26,910 bases of DNA from a virus. A program made the translations under genes and the position numbers. The notes beneath the pieces were generated by a model. It was given only the letters and a program-made list of their open reading frames with translations, was not told the DNA's origin and made no database searches. Below are positions 6,973 through 12,053 of this stretch, piece after piece. The stretch is taken from positions 1 through 26,910 of the IMG/VR virus record IMGVR_UViG_3300037296_000120; one strand, given 5' to 3'. How positions within the stretch are numbered: the first letter of the stretch is position 1; each line of letters opens with the position of its first letter.

Positions 6973-7988
6973 TGAAGCGCGGGCAACTTCCCAGTTACAT
7001 CGTGCGCAACAGCCGGGGCGTGCTGTATTTCCGCAAGCGTGGCACACCGTGGGTGCGACTAGAGACGCAATTCCCAGCGGGTGAATCGGTGCCGTTTTCG
7101 CTGCATCAAGAGCGCGAACGCCTACTGAATGAGCCGACACCGGTGCCAAAAGGCGAAACAGTTGCCGACGTGATCCGGCAATATCACGCCAGTGAAGCCT
7201 ACCGCAAACTCGCACCGCGCACGAAGTCAGACTACGACAAGCGCATAGAGTTTTGGCGGGATGCAATCGGACACTTGCGCCCGAAAAACATCGAGAGGCG
7301 GCACGTTTTTGGCTGGCGCGATTCCAGCGAGAAAAAGGTAGGCCCGCATGAAGCAAACTACCGCGTTCGCGTCCTGCGCATCTTGATGGAGCACGCCATC
7401 TTTGTTGGGCTACTGCCGTCAGGTGGGAACCCTGTCAGCAAGGTTCCGCAGATCAAATATGAGGGGAAAGTGCGCGAACCTTGGCCCGTCGAGAAGGTTA
7501 AGGCTTTCCGCGATGCATACCCACGCGACACGGTAGAGCGGCTGATATTTGAACTGTGCATTGGCACTGGTCAGCGGATTAGCGACGTGCTCAAGATGCA
7601 ATGGGGCGATCTGGATGGCGATGCAATCCGCGTCCGGCAGAACAAGACGAAGAAGCGCCTTCACTTGCCATTCACCAGCGAACTACGCGCTACCCTAGCC
7701 GTCACCCCGCGCCGCGCCCTGTTCATCGTGCCAGCCGAGAAAGGCACGGCCCAGCGGACCTATTTCAGCGCCGCCTACGCGATGCGCCAAGCACGCGACA
7801 AGATCGACGCCCGCGCATGGGATCTGCACAGCCTGCGCTATTACGCCGCCGCAGAACTCTTGCTGGCTGGATGCACTGACGACGAAATCGCCGCCGTGAC
7901 CGGGCAGTCGCCTGAAATGGTCCGGCACTACACCGCAGCAGTCCGGCAAAAGGTCAGGGCAATCAAAGCGCAGAAGGATAGAGGATGA
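6972..7988 (+). CDS. int: Tyrosine recombinase / phage integrase
   Basis: A 338-residue site-specific recombinase that joins phage attP with bacterial attB. The N-terminal part (residues 1-60) is a basic arm-binding type region (VLYFRKRGTPWVRLET); residues 62-160 form the SAM-like core-binding domain; residues 170-338 are the catalytic domain. Catalytic residues: Arg202 in GTGQRISDV, Lys225 or Lys227 in the hairpin RQNKTKKR, His286 and Arg289 in DLHSLRYYAA, and the nucleophile Tyr320 in VRHYTAAV. The position usually His or Trp (GH) is Gln312 here. It is the distal recognisable gene of the early operon and lies immediately before the attP candidate. Confidence 0.95.
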   Translation: MKRGQLPSYIVRNSRGVLYFRKRGTPWVRLETQFPAGESVPFSLHQERERLLNEPTPVPKGETVADVIRQYHASEAYRKLAPRTKSDYDKRIEFWRDAIGHLRPKNIERRHVFGWRDSSEKKVGPHEANYRVRVLRILMEHAIFVGLLPSGGNPVSKVPQIKYEGKVREPWPVEKVKAFRDAYPRDTVERLIFELCIGTGQRISDVLKMQWGDLDGDAIRVRQNKTKKRLHLPFTSELRATLAVTPRRALFIVPAEKGTAQRTYFSAAYAMRQARDKIDARAWDLHSLRYYAAAELLLAGCTDDEIAAVTGQSPEMVRHYTAAVRQKVRAIKAQKDRG

Positions 7989-8011
7989 TGCAAAGAACAG
8001 ATCGGGGCCGA

Positions 8012-8041
8012 ATCGTGAATGTGTGCCGCAATGTGTGCCGC
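8012..8041 (+). repeat. Integrase arm-type sites, left (P arm)
   Basis: Two perfect tandem copies of the 12-mer AATGTGTGCCGC at 8018-8029 and 8030-8041. The first is part of a 16-mer, ATCGTGAATGTGTGCC at 8012-8027, which recurs exactly at 8199-8214 on the other side of the tRNA-like core. Repeated same-orientation motifs flanking a core next to int are the usual layout of arm-binding sites of the integrase N-terminal domain; that role is inferred. Confidence 0.7.
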
Positions 8042-8095
8042 CCCTCTTGCGCCTGCCGTGGCCGCGTGTCAAAAGCCCTTATCCGTAAGGACGGT

Positions 8096-8135
8096 GGCGA
8101 GTGGGCAGGTAGGTTATGCAGCGGATTGCAAATCC
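8096..8135 (+). other. attP: attP core candidate: 5' half of tRNA-Cys(GCA)
   Basis: This stretch can be laid on tRNA-Cys: acceptor-like GGCGAGT (8096-8102), D-arm GCA (8105-8107), loop GGTAGGTTA, TGC (8117-8119), base A, then anticodon stem GCGGA (8121-8125), loop TTGCAAA with anticodon GCA (8126-8132) and TCC (8133-8135). From 8112 to 8135 it equals the tRNA-Cys pattern as I know it. After 8135 the match stops: the anticodon stem is not completed and there is no T-arm. A truncated tRNA image beside int, flanked by repeats, is the expected form of an attP core. The bacterial target would be the tRNA-Cys gene. Confidence 0.75.
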
Positions 8136-8163
8136 ATAGCGTTGGTCTGATTTCATTGCAAAA

Positions 8164-8217
8164 TATGTGTGCCGACAAGCCAGACAGACCGCGAACGCAT
8201 CGTGAATGTGTGCCTGC
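8164..8217 (+). repeat. Integrase arm-type sites, right (P' arm)
   Basis: Two further copies of the arm motif lie right of the core: TATGTGTGCCG at 8164-8174 and ATCGTGAATGTGTGCC at 8199-8214, the latter identical over 16 bases to 8012-8027. A weaker TGTGTGC occurs at 8246-8252. All are in the same orientation as the left copies. Confidence 0.65.
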
Positions 8218-8268
8218 GCTGTTTACCCGCCCCACGCCGTCCGCCTGTGTGCAAGTGGGTGCGCTGTG

Positions 8269-8394
8269 ATGGGCCGCGTCGTTTCCGTTTGCTGGGTTTG
8301 CCACGGTGCAGGCCATCAACTAAAGTCCGTTGCGCCGATCCGATTTAAGCCGTGCTGGTGTTGCTACGGTCGTCGCGGGCGCATCGCCCCATGA
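8269..8394 (+). CDS. Small zinc-ribbon-like protein (41 aa)
   Basis: A 41-residue basic protein with two CxxC knuckles, CWVCHGAGH at residues 8-16 and CWCCYGRRGR at 29-38, suggesting a single zinc ribbon that could bind nucleic acid. No clear ribosome binding site precedes the ATG; it shares one base with the stop of a Cys-rich frame spanning attP, and its own stop overlaps the next ATG. Expression therefore depends on coupling that may not exist, so confidence is moderate. Confidence 0.45.
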   Translation: MGRVVSVCWVCHGAGHQLKSVAPIRFKPCWCCYGRRGRIAP

Positions 8395-8513
8395 CCCCCG
8401 CCGCGATCCTCCGCGACCTTTCCCGCGCCCGTGCGGTATTCCAGCAGCGCACCATCTTGGCCGTGATAGGCCCCCACACAGGAGATAGACCGATGACAGC
8501 ACCGACGCCCTAG
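8391..8513 (+). CDS. Hypothetical tiny protein (40 aa)
   Basis: A 40-residue frame (MTPAAILRDLSRARAVFQQR at the start) coupled by ATGA to the zinc-ribbon gene. It may be genuine, but its last seven codons coincide with the ribosome binding site and ATG of the following broken gene. In the intact ancestor it would have ended in the same place, since its stop lies in its own frame. No family recognised. Confidence 0.35.
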   Translation: MTPAAILRDLSRARAVFQQRTILAVIGPHTGDRPMTAPTP

Positions 8514-8665
8514 ACGCCGCACATGCGCGGATTGCGGCGCTTGAGGCTGCGTTGTCTCTGGTAAGGTCTGATGCCGCGCATCACTTGCAGAAATACCGAC
8601 CTCACTGCCTATCGGCAATACACGCAGTTCTCACCGATCCCCCGGCCTCTGCCACACCAGACTGA
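8493..8665 (+). pseudogene. Frameshifted small coiled-coil protein
   Basis: An AGGAG ribosome binding site at 8480-8484 precedes an ATG at 8493, but that frame stops after six codons (TAG at 8511). From 8501 another frame is open to the TGA at 8663-8665 and reads like a normal phage protein: TDALDAAHARIAALEAALSL then VRSDAAHHLQKY. The length from ATG to stop is one base short of a multiple of three, so one base lost within about 8496-8500 explains everything. The intact product would be about 57 residues. Either a real mutation or a sequencing error. The 3' end overlaps a convergent gene. Confidence 0.5.
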
Positions 8666-8843
8666 ACCGCCAGACGTTCGCCCCGCAGTCCTTGCACCGA
8701 TAGCGGGCCTGCACGTCGTCAACGGTCACGCACCCTGCAGCGATGGCGTCAACAGCACGCACGGGATTGTCGCGCCCGCACTCGAACTCTAGCCAGATTA
8801 GGTGTTGGTTAATGTCGGCGAGGATCGTGATGCGGGCGCTCAT
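8631..8843 (-). CDS. Hypothetical small protein with CxxC (70 aa)
   Basis: A 70-residue protein beginning MSARITILADINQHLIW and ending near a CKDCGANVWRF segment. A further Cys is at residue 41 and one in FECGRDN, so a zinc site is possible. The ATG at 8843 overlaps the upstream gene by 35 bases; a longer frame from 8912 is possible but overlaps more. It is the last gene of the leftward operon that starts near 9998 and converges on the early operon. Confidence 0.5.
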   Translation of the reverse strand: MSARITILADINQHLIWLEFECGRDNPVRAVDAIAAGCVTVDDVQARYRCKDCGANVWRFSLVWQRPGDR

Positions 8844-9147
8844 ATGATTGCTGTTCGGTATGCGCAAAGACGCGCCAGTCGCGTCCAGTCCCGCGCAGGA
8901 TAGCCACTGCATTTGCTGTCTGGTCTATGTCGTGCAGCGCGACATCTGCATGGCCAGTAAGGTTGTGGCCGCAGCATGACAGCCGCGTGAAAATCCCGGC
9001 CCGCCAAAGCGTCAAGATGTCATCCGCGATGCAGTCATCAACGCAGACTGTCTTAGTCGCGAAATCAAAATATGGGCGCGGATCAAGGACGCGCTCCTTC
9101 ACGTCGCCGGGGCGGTCTGGTCGATTGCTTGATTGGCAATTACACAT
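8809..9147 (-). CDS. Hypothetical Cys-rich phage protein (112 aa)
   Basis: A 112-residue protein. It opens MCNCQ and contains VCVDDCIADDILTLWRAGIF followed by LSCCGHN, a layout I associate with small uncharacterised phage proteins that have a DxxI...LxxCCGH pattern and probably bind metal. A good ribosome binding site (GAGGAG) lies 8-9 bases before the ATG. It follows a 35-residue frame in the same direction. Function unknown. Confidence 0.65.
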   Translation of the reverse strand: MCNCQSSNRPDRPGDVKERVLDPRPYFDFATKTVCVDDCIADDILTLWRAGIFTRLSCCGHNLTGHADVALHDIDQTANAVAILRGTGRDWRVFAHTEQQSYERPHHDPRRH

Positions 9148-9159
9148 GTCTCGTGCTCC

Positions 9160-9267
9160 TCAAAAGTGCTTGGAAACGAACATTTCCAATTTGAACTTGA
9201 TGCCCTCGAACCAGAACACCGGATATTCCCGCCAGTTGCGCGGCCCGAAAAGTTTGCGGTCAATCAT
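9160..9267 (-). CDS. Hypothetical tiny protein (35 aa)
   Basis: A 35-residue protein, MIDRKLFGPRNWREYPVFWF and a basic tail EGIKFKLEMFVSKHF. A strong ribosome binding site, AAGGAG, ends 8 bases before the ATG. The stop lies within the ribosome binding region of the next gene, as expected for a compact operon. Aromatic and basic; no family recognised. Confidence 0.5.
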   Translation of the reverse strand: MIDRKLFGPRNWREYPVFWFEGIKFKLEMFVSKHF

Positions 9268-9279
9268 CGGTCAGTCTCC

Positions 9280-9405
9280 TTAAATCTTCTTGTCCGAACC
9301 GTCACGCGGTCCACAAAGCCTATTCATCTACGCCCGCGAAACTGGCCTGCCCATCACGTCTTTTGCGCGTTCCAGCACATGCCCCGGCGGCAGTGAGCTA
9401 TACAT
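9280..9405 (-). other. Two tiny linked frames, possibly decayed gene
   Basis: Leftward from 9405 a frame of 25 codons (MYSSLPPGHVLERAKDVMGR at the start) stops at TAG 9330-9328, directly followed by an ATG opening 15 codons (MNRLCGPRDGSDKKI) to 9280. The first ATG overlaps the GIY-YIG stop and no other gene fills this part. They may be two peptides in a coupled chain or one gene split by a mutation; I cannot tell which. Confidence 0.25.
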
Positions 9406-9865
9406 ATGCGGCACCCTCACCCTCGACAAAGACAACATCGCCAGCGCGGGCTACTCTTTTCGCAAGGTCGATCTTGTAAGGCGTTGCAGGCGTAAAGCTA
9501 TGGTCAGCTCCCACTGCTTCGGCGTAGGCATTGCTGCCCACGGCATAACGGACCCAAGGCGCAGCAGGGCCAACCTCGACTGCACATGGCATAGGGCCTC
9601 GCGTTTTTGGCATATATTGCTGCACTGGTGCGGGGCGCATATGGACCTTGTTGTGTGCTGGCCTTTCGCGCCTAATCGCGGCCTTCTCTGCCTCTAACGC
9701 TGCCTCTCGTGTGGGGTGCGTCTCGATGGTTACGGGTGCTATATCACACGCCCAATCCGACGAGTTCATATGAGCCTTTAACCGTGTGACAGCGGAAAAT
9801 GAAATGCCAACATAAAGCAGAGCGCCATCAGCATCGAAGTGGCGATAAAGATTAGTCCTTTGCAT
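9398..9865 (-). CDS. GIY-YIG domain protein
   Basis: A 155-residue protein with an N-terminal GIY-YIG nuclease-type domain at residues 5-75: LYRHFDADGALLYVGIS supplies the paired motifs (Tyr7 and Tyr18 with Gly20), RLKAH carries Arg28, AALEAEKAAI carries the metal-binding Glu58, and RPAHN ends at Asn72. It most resembles the compact single-domain GIY-YIG proteins in phages. Residues 80-155 are an unassigned extension. The ATG at 9865 has AAGGAG upstream and overlaps the RHH gene by 14 bases; an earlier in-frame ATG lies inside that gene. It may cut DNA or be a homing-type or anti-host nuclease. Confidence 0.8.
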   Translation of the reverse strand: MQRTNLYRHFDADGALLYVGISFSAVTRLKAHMNSSDWACDIAPVTIETHPTREAALEAEKAAIRRERPAHNKVHMRPAPVQQYMPKTRGPMPCAVEVGPAAPWVRYAVGSNAYAEAVGADHSFTPATPYKIDLAKRVARAGDVVFVEGEGAAYV

Positions 9866-9998
9866 TGACTTGGCGCTCCTTCTCAAGAGCCGCCGTCTTG
9901 CAATATTGCGGCACAGTCTGGCCCAGCCGGTCGGCGGCTTTCGCCAGCCGCTCATACTGTTCATCGGTCCAGTTAATTACGGATCGTTTTTGCGTCAT
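9852..9998 (-). CDS. Ribbon-helix-helix-like small regulator (48 aa)
   Basis: A 48-residue protein whose pattern, a short basic strand (QKRSVINW), a first helix (TDEQYERLAKAADRLG), a turn (QTVP) and a second helix (QYCKTAALEKE), is that of an Arc/CopG-type ribbon-helix-helix DNA-binding protein, which works as a dimer. A GAGGTG ribosome binding site precedes the ATG. It is the first gene of its operon and next to a divergent control region, a usual place for an autoregulating repressor. The assignment rests on pattern only. Confidence 0.65.
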   Translation of the reverse strand: MTQKRSVINWTDEQYERLAKAADRLGQTVPQYCKTAALEKERQVNAKD

Positions 9999-10020
9999 TT
10001 TATCACCTCATGTTTCAAAA

Positions 10021-10050
10021 CCTATACCGCACTATATAAGGTGCCGTCAA
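10021..10050 (-). promoter_or_regulatory. Predicted promoter of RHH / GIY-YIG operon
   Basis: Read leftward: -35 TTGACG (10050-10045), 18-base spacer, -10 TATAGG (10026-10021), about 23 bases before the RHH start codon. The spacer is AT-rich (TTATATAGT). It overlaps a direct repeat, AAGGTG, on the + strand at 10039-10044 and 10050-10055, a possible regulator site. Predicted by eye. Confidence 0.45.
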
Positions 10051-10065
10051 GGTGCTGATTAAGTG

Positions 10066-10071
10066 TTGACA
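10066..10071 (+). promoter_or_regulatory. Consensus -35 element for rightward cassette
   Basis: A perfect TTGACA 60 bases before the first gene of the three-gene cassette. No TATAAT-like -10 is visible at 16-18 bases spacing (the sequence there is GCAAAAAG), so an activator-dependent or non-canonical promoter would be required. The hexamer overlaps a TTGTCAA on the other strand. Confidence 0.3.
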
Positions 10072-10131
10072 AACTGAACAGGACGCCGCAAAAAGAACAC
10101 AGAGAAACGAACAGACACAAAGGACCGAACC

Positions 10132-10377
10132 ATGCTGATACAATTCGCAACGAACGACAGGCAGACCGCCTTGCGCCACCTTAACGGGTTTAGATCGCGT
10201 GAAGTGTTCGACACCCCAGAGGACGCCGCCCCCGTTCTGGACTTGGTGGCGGAAGGTTTATTCCGCATTCCAGACCCAAAGATGCACCCGAATGGCGGAA
10301 TAATGCCCGGTGAAAAATGGGACGAAAGCCGACGCGATGAGGCAACCAAAATCCTATCAACTTGGATGAGCACTTAA
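10132..10377 (+). CDS. Unknown small protein, cassette gene 1 (81 aa)
   Basis: An 81-residue, mildly acidic, soluble protein (MLIQFATNDRQTALRHLNGF start; a central Pro-rich PDPKMHPNGGIMPGEKW). No known domain seen. It begins right after the first copy of the shared leader and is divergent from the RHH operon. Together with the next two genes it forms an isolated rightward cassette between the integration region and the lysis end of the late operon, a place where phages often keep early host-interaction or anti-defence genes; this role is inference. Confidence 0.65.
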   Translation: MLIQFATNDRQTALRHLNGFRSREVFDTPEDAAPVLDLVAEGLFRIPDPKMHPNGGIMPGEKWDESRRDEATKILSTWMST

Positions 10378-10389
10378 AGGACCGAACCA

Positions 10390-10635
10390 ATGCCGCGAAT
10401 TACCCCAAAGGATATGCAAGTCTGCTACGTTAAAATGAGGGGCCGTGAGGGCTATGAAATGGCGCTGTGGGATACAAACTATTCCATCTTTGGCGCGGGC
10501 GGTCACTTCCGTTTCGCAGACGGGTCGCAGGCTGGTTTGCCTTACGATGTTGAGGCATGGGCGGGGACACATTGGATAGCCACCGAAACGCCAGACACCG
10601 CAACCGATTGGATCGAAGTCACACCCACCATTTAA
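10390..10635 (+). CDS. Unknown small acidic protein, cassette gene 2 (81 aa)
   Basis: An 81-residue acidic protein rich in aromatic residues (YVKMRGREGYEMALWDTNYS and later VEAWAGTHWIATE), suggesting a compact beta fold. No known family. It has the second copy of the shared leader, starting within the stop of gene 1. The acidic character and small size would fit a DNA-mimic or inhibitor-type protein, but no motif shows this. Confidence 0.65.
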   Translation: MPRITPKDMQVCYVKMRGREGYEMALWDTNYSIFGAGGHFRFADGSQAGLPYDVEAWAGTHWIATETPDTATDWIEVTPTI

Positions 10636-10647
10636 AGGACCGAACCC

Positions 10648-10851
10648 ATGCAGACTAAGGACGTAACTATCACGCAGGATCAGATCGTTGTGGACCGGCA
10701 GGCGTTGCTGAACGTCGTTCGCGCCCTTGATATTGGCGCAAAGATTGACGGCCTGCCCTTGTCGCTGGACCTGCTGCGCGAGCCATTCTTTGTGGACGAA
10801 ATCAGCGGCGGGACGGCCCGCAAAGACTTCACCCTGAACGCATATTCATAA
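10648..10851 (+). CDS. Unknown small protein, cassette gene 3 (67 aa)
   Basis: A 67-residue protein (MQTKDVTITQDQIVVDRQAL at the start), beginning with two probable strands and then a helix (LLNVVRALDIG). Slightly acidic, no Cys, no membrane segment. It has the third copy of the shared leader. The stop is again followed by AAAGGACA but without an ATG. No family recognised. Confidence 0.65.
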   Translation: MQTKDVTITQDQIVVDRQALLNVVRALDIGAKIDGLPLSLDLLREPFFVDEISGGTARKDFTLNAYS

Positions 10852-10863
10852 AGGACACCCAGA

Positions 10864-10914
10864 ATTGACCGCCACCAGCCTGAACCCAAGATCCGAAAGC
10901 TAGGCGGTCGATAA
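10864..10914 (+). other. Possible non-ATG mini frame after fourth AAAGGA
   Basis: After the stop of cassette gene 3 comes AAAGGACACC at 10850-10859, the same string as the ribosome binding site of the gene at 4541. No ATG follows; reading from ATT at 10864 gives a plausible 16-residue basic peptide (IDRHQPEPKIRKLGGR), and TTG at 10865 opens 12 codons in another frame. Either may be a remnant of a deleted fourth cassette gene. Confidence 0.2.
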
Positions 10915-10955
10915 CGTGACACGGGCGGGAAGGGTTAAGGCCCGCCCGTGTCACG
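10915..10955. terminator. Perfect 15-bp hairpin between convergent operons
   Basis: CGTGACACGGGCGGG (10915-10929) is perfectly complementary to 10941-10955, with an 11-base loop. No T-run follows on either strand (AACGAAAA rightward, TTATCG leftward). It lies one base after the last possible frame of the rightward cassette, so it could stop rightward transcription in a Rho-linked way or protect transcript ends. Confidence 0.5.
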
Positions 10956-10959
10956 AACG

Positions 10960-10991
10960 AAAAAACCCGCCGCCCAATTAAGGACGACGGG
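10960..10991 (-). terminator. Rho-independent terminator of late operon
   Basis: Read leftward: CCCGTCGTCC (10991-10982), loop TTAATT, GGGCGGCGGG (10975-10966) forming a 10-bp stem with two G-T pairs, followed at once by TTTTTT (10965-10960). It is 26 bases beyond the stop of the last late gene and is a textbook intrinsic terminator for the leftward lysis/structural operon. Confidence 0.85.
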
Positions 10992-11017
10992 CATTTCTAA
11001 CTGCGGTATGGCAAGGT

Positions 11018-11212
11018 TCAACTTCGATTGTCAGCGTTAGGCACGGCATAGACAAGGATCGGCGTTAGCACGATGGCCAAGGCGTTGATCCACATATCCA
11101 CCTGATCCGGCGTCACCTCGGCGGCACCATCGGGGCGGAACGTATTCCACGCGACTACGGCCATCGGCAGCAGCGTGACGAAGAACTTGCGATATTTGGC
11201 TAGGTTTTCCAC
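11018..11212 (-). CDS. Holin-like small membrane protein (64 aa)
   Basis: A 64-residue protein with two hydrophobic segments, residues about 9-24 (KFFVTLLPMAVVAWNTF) and 43-58 (INALAIVLTPILVYAV), joined by an acidic loop. This two-helix layout and its place directly after the endolysin gene suggest a class II holin-type protein that permits endolysin release, but membrane proteins of this size cannot be assigned by sequence alone. It starts at GTG, preceded by AAAGGAA. It is the last gene of the late operon, before the terminator. Confidence 0.65.
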   Translation of the reverse strand: MENLAKYRKFFVTLLPMAVVAWNTFRPDGAAEVTPDQVDMWINALAIVLTPILVYAVPNADNRS

Positions 11213-11229
11213 GGTGTTTTCCTTTCGGG

Positions 11230-12024
11230 TTATACGCGGGGGTCGTGGTTGTCGGCCAGCAGGCGCAGGGCGTCCACTAGAGCGATTAGGCGTGCCTCTG
11301 CGGCCTTGTCGTCGTCAGAGGCAACGGGAGGCGATGCGGGGGCTGCGAGGGGCGATGGCAGGGCCGTGAGGGCCTTATGCATGGCGGCACGGGTGTTTGG
11401 CCCGCTGATACCATCCACGGCCAGCCCTGCGGCGCGTTGGAAGCCGCGCACGTCGCCTGCCTCATAGCCCAGCAACACCAGCGCGGCGCGGTCATAGAGG
11501 CGGTAGCGGTCAGCAATGCCGTTGGTCCCGCCGTTAATGGTGCGCGATACCATCTCGTTATTGCCTACATCGGCGTAGCGGTTGATGTTGCGGGTGGACC
11601 AATACCACAGCGGCCCCAGCCCTTCCCACGGGTCTGTGTTCATCAGTTCCGGCGATACAGTGAAGTCAGGAACATGCATGCCGGGGAACGTCTCAACGCA
11701 CCAGCGATAGAACGCCGTGGTGTTGCCCCGTCCGGTGATCTGCATGGCGGTATAGCCGCGAAACTTGGACCCGTCGCCGGGTTGCGTGTTGCCCAGATCG
11801 GCGCGGCCCTCGTAGCGGCGTTGCGCGGAAGATGGACCCCAGACCTCACGATCATAGCGGAACAGTGCGCTTTCGTGCGCAAGCTGCGCGATGTATTGCG
11901 CAACCCTGGCCGGGGTATCCATGCCGACCGTTGGTCCGTAGCTTTCCAGCGCCGTCAGCACTGACCGCATGTTGTCATTGATGGGCCGGTCACATATTGC
12001 GACCAGTTGCGATGCTGTAAGCAT
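11230..12024 (-). CDS. Endolysin: GH19-type muramidase/chitinase with peptidoglycan-binding domain
   Basis: A 264-residue lysis enzyme. Residues about 1-185 form a glycoside hydrolase family 19 domain, with the catalytic Glu51 in AQLAHESALF, a second acidic residue at Glu60, the RYEGRADLGNTQPGDG stretch and KFRGYTAMQITGRGNT, all hallmarks of phage GH19 endolysins that cut the peptidoglycan sugar backbone. Residues 192-218 (VRGFQRAAGLAVDGISGP) are a peptidoglycan-binding repeat, placed C-terminal to the catalytic domain. The last 45 residues are Ala/Pro-rich then helical. There is no signal peptide, so release needs a holin. AGGAG lies 8 bases before the ATG. Confidence 0.9.
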   Translation of the reverse strand: MLTASQLVAICDRPINDNMRSVLTALESYGPTVGMDTPARVAQYIAQLAHESALFRYDREVWGPSSAQRRYEGRADLGNTQPGDGSKFRGYTAMQITGRGNTTAFYRWCVETFPGMHVPDFTVSPELMNTDPWEGLGPLWYWSTRNINRYADVGNNEMVSRTINGGTNGIADRYRLYDRAALVLLGYEAGDVRGFQRAAGLAVDGISGPNTRAAMHKALTALPSPLAAPASPPVASDDDKAAEARLIALVDALRLLADNHDPRV

Positions 12025-12053
12025 GGCGGCACTCCTGCGTTGTGTCGGTTTAA

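Larger units (their letters stand above)
10119..10646 (+). repeat. 13-bp leader AAAGGACCGAACC repeated before three genes
   Basis: The identical 13-mer AAAGGACCGAACC occurs at 10119-10131, 10376-10388 and 10634-10646, each time 0-1 bases before an ATG. AAAGGA is the ribosome binding site; the extra CCGAACC is not needed for that and is still perfectly kept. In the second and third copies the first bases also form the stop of the previous gene (TAAAGG). Conserved beyond need, so a shared translational control element or recent cassette duplication is possible. Confidence 0.8.

Noticed and set aside
8018-8041. Tandem 12-mer considered as a CRISPR fragment
   Set aside because: Copies are too short, have no spacers between them and flank an integrase core; arm-type sites explain them better.
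7985-8269. Open frame of 94 codons directly after int, with ATGA and TGATG overlaps at both ends
   Set aside because: It spans the whole attP structure. Its many Cys-Arg pairs come from the repeated TGTGTGCC arm motif, and no protein-like pattern is visible. Coupling overlaps keep a small doubt.
9290-9697. Rightward open frame opposite the GIY-YIG gene
   Set aside because: The GIY-YIG frame has full catalytic motifs and a ribosome binding site; the opposite frame has neither.
11377-11964. Rightward open frame of 195 codons opposite the endolysin
   Set aside because: The leftward frame is a clear GH19 endolysin with catalytic Glu51; the antisense product has no recognisable pattern.
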